Positions 8,195-10,934 of a stretch of DNA of 10,934 nucleotides are shown here, one piece after another. Position numbers and translations under genes: made by a program. The number at the start of each line of letters is the position of its first letter. Position 1 is the stretch's first letter. The stretch is from the NCBI GenBank assembly GCA_018260275.1, contig JAGLBK010000082.1:1-10934 (forward strand). Reading direction: 5' to 3'. The notes under the pieces were generated by a model that saw only the letters and a list, made by a program, of their open reading frames with translations, made no database searches and was not told the origin of the DNA. The DNA comes from Deinococcus sp. Lineage in GTDB: Bacteria; Deinococcota; Deinococci; Deinococcales; Deinococcaceae.

Positions 8195-8866
8195 ATGACT
8201 ATTCTTGACCGCTTATCCCGACTGCTGCGTGCCAATGTCAACGACCTGATTTCCAAGGCGGAAGACCCCGCCAAGATCATCGACCAGGCGCTGCGCGATA
8301 TGCGAGGCGCTTACGGTGATGCCCGTAGCGAAGTCGCCAGTGCCATGGCCCAGGCCGCCAAGCTGGAACGCGAAGCCAACACCAACAGCACCCTGGCCGC
8401 CGAATACGAGAAGAAGGCCGAAGAAGCCCTGCGCGGCGGCAGCGAGGACCTGGCCCGCGAAGCCCTGCGCCGCGCCCAGAACCACAAGGACCTCGCCAAA
8501 GGGTTCCAGGAACAGCAGCAGATTCAGCAGAGCACCATCGACCAGCTTAAGACCCAGCTGCGGGCCCTGGAAGCCAAGATCGACGAGATGCAGTCCAAGC
8601 AGACCCTGCTGGCGGCTCGTCAGAAGACCGCTCAGGCCGGGGCCACCCTGGAAAAAGTCTCGGGCTTCGACCAGGCAGGCGGCGCCATGAACGCCTTCAA
8701 CGACATGGAACAGAAGGTCGCGGGGATGGAAGACCGCAACAAGGCCCTGACCCAGCTGCGTACCGAGGGCGACTTCGACGCGCAGCTCAAGGACCTGGGC
8801 CGCGACAAGGACGTGGACGACGCCCTGGCCGCGCTCAAGGCCAAAGTTCAGGGCAACGGCCAGTAA
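8195..8866 (+). CDS. pspA: PspA/IM30 (Vipp1) family membrane-stress protein
   Basis: A 223-residue protein, the usual PspA length. It starts MTILDRLSRLLRANVNDLISKAEDPAKIIDQALRDM, the family's amphipathic N-terminal helix and the conserved EDP..I.DQ..RDM segment. About 25-155 is a long Ala/Gln/Glu/Lys-rich coiled coil (the helical hairpin of ESCRT-III-like PspA/Vipp1), followed by the conserved SGFDQAGGAMNAFNDMEQKVAGMED segment at 156-180 and a helical tail. Family members bind the inner face of the cytoplasmic membrane, polymerise into rings and rods, and limit damage and proton leak. No pspF, pspB or pspC lies nearby, so the sigma-54 control known in enterobacteria is not indicated. The gene is divergent from the broken transporter gene and has its own terminator. 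Confidence 0.95.
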   Translation: MTILDRLSRLLRANVNDLISKAEDPAKIIDQALRDMRGAYGDARSEVASAMAQAAKLEREANTNSTLAAEYEKKAEEALRGGSEDLAREALRRAQNHKDLAKGFQEQQQIQQSTIDQLKTQLRALEAKIDEMQSKQTLLAARQKTAQAGATLEKVSGFDQAGGAMNAFNDMEQKVAGMEDRNKALTQLRTEGDFDAQLKDLGRDKDVDDALAALKAKVQGNGQ

Positions 8867-8887
8867 GCTTTCAGAACTGATTTCTAG

Positions 8888-8922
8888 GGAGGGACGGGCT
8901 AAACGCCTGTCTCTCTTTTTTG
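8888..8922 (+). terminator. Intrinsic terminator of pspA
   Basis: GGAGGGACGGGC (8888-8899) pairs with GCCTGTCTCTCT (8905-8916), a 12-bp stem with three G-U pairs and a 5-nt loop. A run of T (8916-8921) follows directly, then a second T run after TGTC. Twenty-one bases separate it from the pspA stop. It isolates pspA from the lipoprotein-dxs pair. Confidence 0.85.
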
Positions 8923-9020
8923 TCTTTTTGTGACCTATGGGGCGCACACCGACTGAACATGACAGAACGCTCATCCTTTTGACCCTTGTCATACGGTCTT
9001 AAAAAGGACAAGCTGACAGA

Positions 9021-9721
9021 ATGATGCCCATGATGCCTTCCGCTTCCCGCTTGCTTATGGTGACCACCGCTGTCCTCGCCGCCGCGCTGAGCAGCTGTGC
9101 GCCGCGCCAGCAGCAGCGCGGCACCGTGGTCACCTCGACCACCAATTTCAGCAGCGTGTCGTTTTATCCCAGTGAAACGGGGCTGGCCTGGACCTACCTG
9201 CCCGAAGGCGACGTTTCGACCGAAGCGCCCTACGTCGTCAAGCAGCTCGGGCCGACCGTGTTCAACGGCATCCCGGTGCTGGCTGCCCAGATGACCGGGC
9301 GCGGCGCCGAGCAGACGTGGTACCGCACGGTAGACAACAGCGGCGTCAAACTGTTCGGCATGCGTAAGCCCGGCGTGACCATCAGCCTGAATCCGGCTTG
9401 GCAGGAAGCCCCGGCGGTAGGGGCCTGGAAAGTCGGCCTGAGCTGGGAAGGCAACAGCCAGATCACCGTGTCCGACGACGCGGGCAAGGTGCAGGCCAAC
9501 GGCACCCTGAAGTACCGCTACGACGTGCAGGATTACCGCCAGGTCAAGACACCCGCCGGGACCTACAACGTGTGGGTCGTGACCCGCCAGATCACCGACA
9601 CGGTGGGCGGCCTGTTTCCGGCGGCGCAGCAGTACTGGTTCACGCCGTATGTGGGCGATGTCCGCACGCCCGAAGCCCTGCTGATGACGGGCCGCAACTT
9701 CACCTCCAAAGTCGGTGGGAA

Positions 9722-9725
<4 letters not shown>
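9021..9725 (+). CDS. Lipoprotein of unknown function upstream of dxs
   Basis: 234 residues. The N-terminus is a lipoprotein signal: a hydrophobic stretch LLMVTTAVLAAA, then the lipobox ALSSC with C26 as the lipidated cysteine, followed by a polar Gln/Arg/Thr-rich tether (27-45). The remainder looks like an all-beta extracytoplasmic domain: SFYPSETGLAWTYLPEGD (47-64), a WYRTVDNSGVKLFGM strand pair near 100-114, TPAGTYNVWVV (178-187) and YWFTPYVGDVR (205-215). The pattern 'YP...G..W.Y' plus 'TPAGTY' plus 'YWF.PYVG.V' recurs in uncharacterised bacterial lipoproteins; no enzymatic motif is seen. AAAGGAC at 9003-9009 is a ribosome-binding site, rather far from the first ATG; starts at 9024, 9030 or 9033 are also possible. 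A TTGACC (8979-8984) could be a -35, but no good -10 follows. The stop overlaps the dxs start by 4 nt. Confidence 0.85.

Positions 9726-10934
<1,209 letters not shown>

Noticed and set aside
8213..8992. A 259-codon minus-strand frame opposite pspA
   Set aside because: Antisense shadow of a clear PspA gene; it also runs through the pspA terminator.
8985..9012. Inverted repeat CTTGTC/GACAAG with a 16-nt loop before the lipoprotein gene
   Set aside because: Short arms and a large loop, with competing pairings nearby (TCCTTTT with AAAAGGA). Too weak to call a riboswitch or operator.

Overview
The window looks like a chromosomal segment of a Deinococcus species. Codon use is very GC-rich. RecD2, the YmdB-type phosphodiesterase, PEP carboxylase, PspA and DXS all read like the deinococcal forms of these families, as I recall them. 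Several genes have a TANNNT -10 box 6-7 nt before the start codon, the leaderless-promoter layout reported as common in Deinococcus. The species cannot be named from the sequence alone.

Layout, left to right. (1) 1-1278, minus: the first 426 codons of recD2, running off the left edge. (2) 1279-1370: a short divergent promoter region holding a perfect 7+7 bp inverted repeat on the recD2 -35 box. (3) 1371-4683, plus: ymdB then ppc, 34 nt apart and probably co-transcribed, closed by a hairpin at 4722-4750. (4) 4758-5429, minus: a TetR-family repressor convergent with ppc. (5) 5430-5743: an AT-richer divergent intergenic region. (6) 5744-6589, plus: an exported protein of unknown function, ending at a strong bidirectional terminator shared with the next gene. 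(7) 6652-8097, minus: an MFS transporter gene cut by a 173-bp insertion (7784-7956). (8) 8195-8866, plus: pspA with its own terminator. (9) 9021-10934, plus: a lipoprotein gene overlapping dxs by 4 nt; dxs runs off the right edge.

The most notable item is the 173-bp insertion. It has 18-bp terminal inverted repeats (16 of 18 identical), a 10-bp target-site duplication (AAAACCGGTG), about 45% GC in a GC-rich gene, and no room for a transposase. This is a non-autonomous, MITE-like element. Removing it with one duplication copy restores an uninterrupted 420-residue transporter frame. With it present, translation from the original start ends at one in-frame TAA inside the element, and an in-frame ATG follows 6 nt later.

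The other genes are core functions: DNA repair (recD2), nucleotide phosphodiester hydrolysis (ymdB), anaplerosis (ppc), envelope stress (pspA) and isoprenoid/carotenoid precursor synthesis (dxs). No tRNA, rRNA, CRISPR array, prophage gene or defence system was seen.
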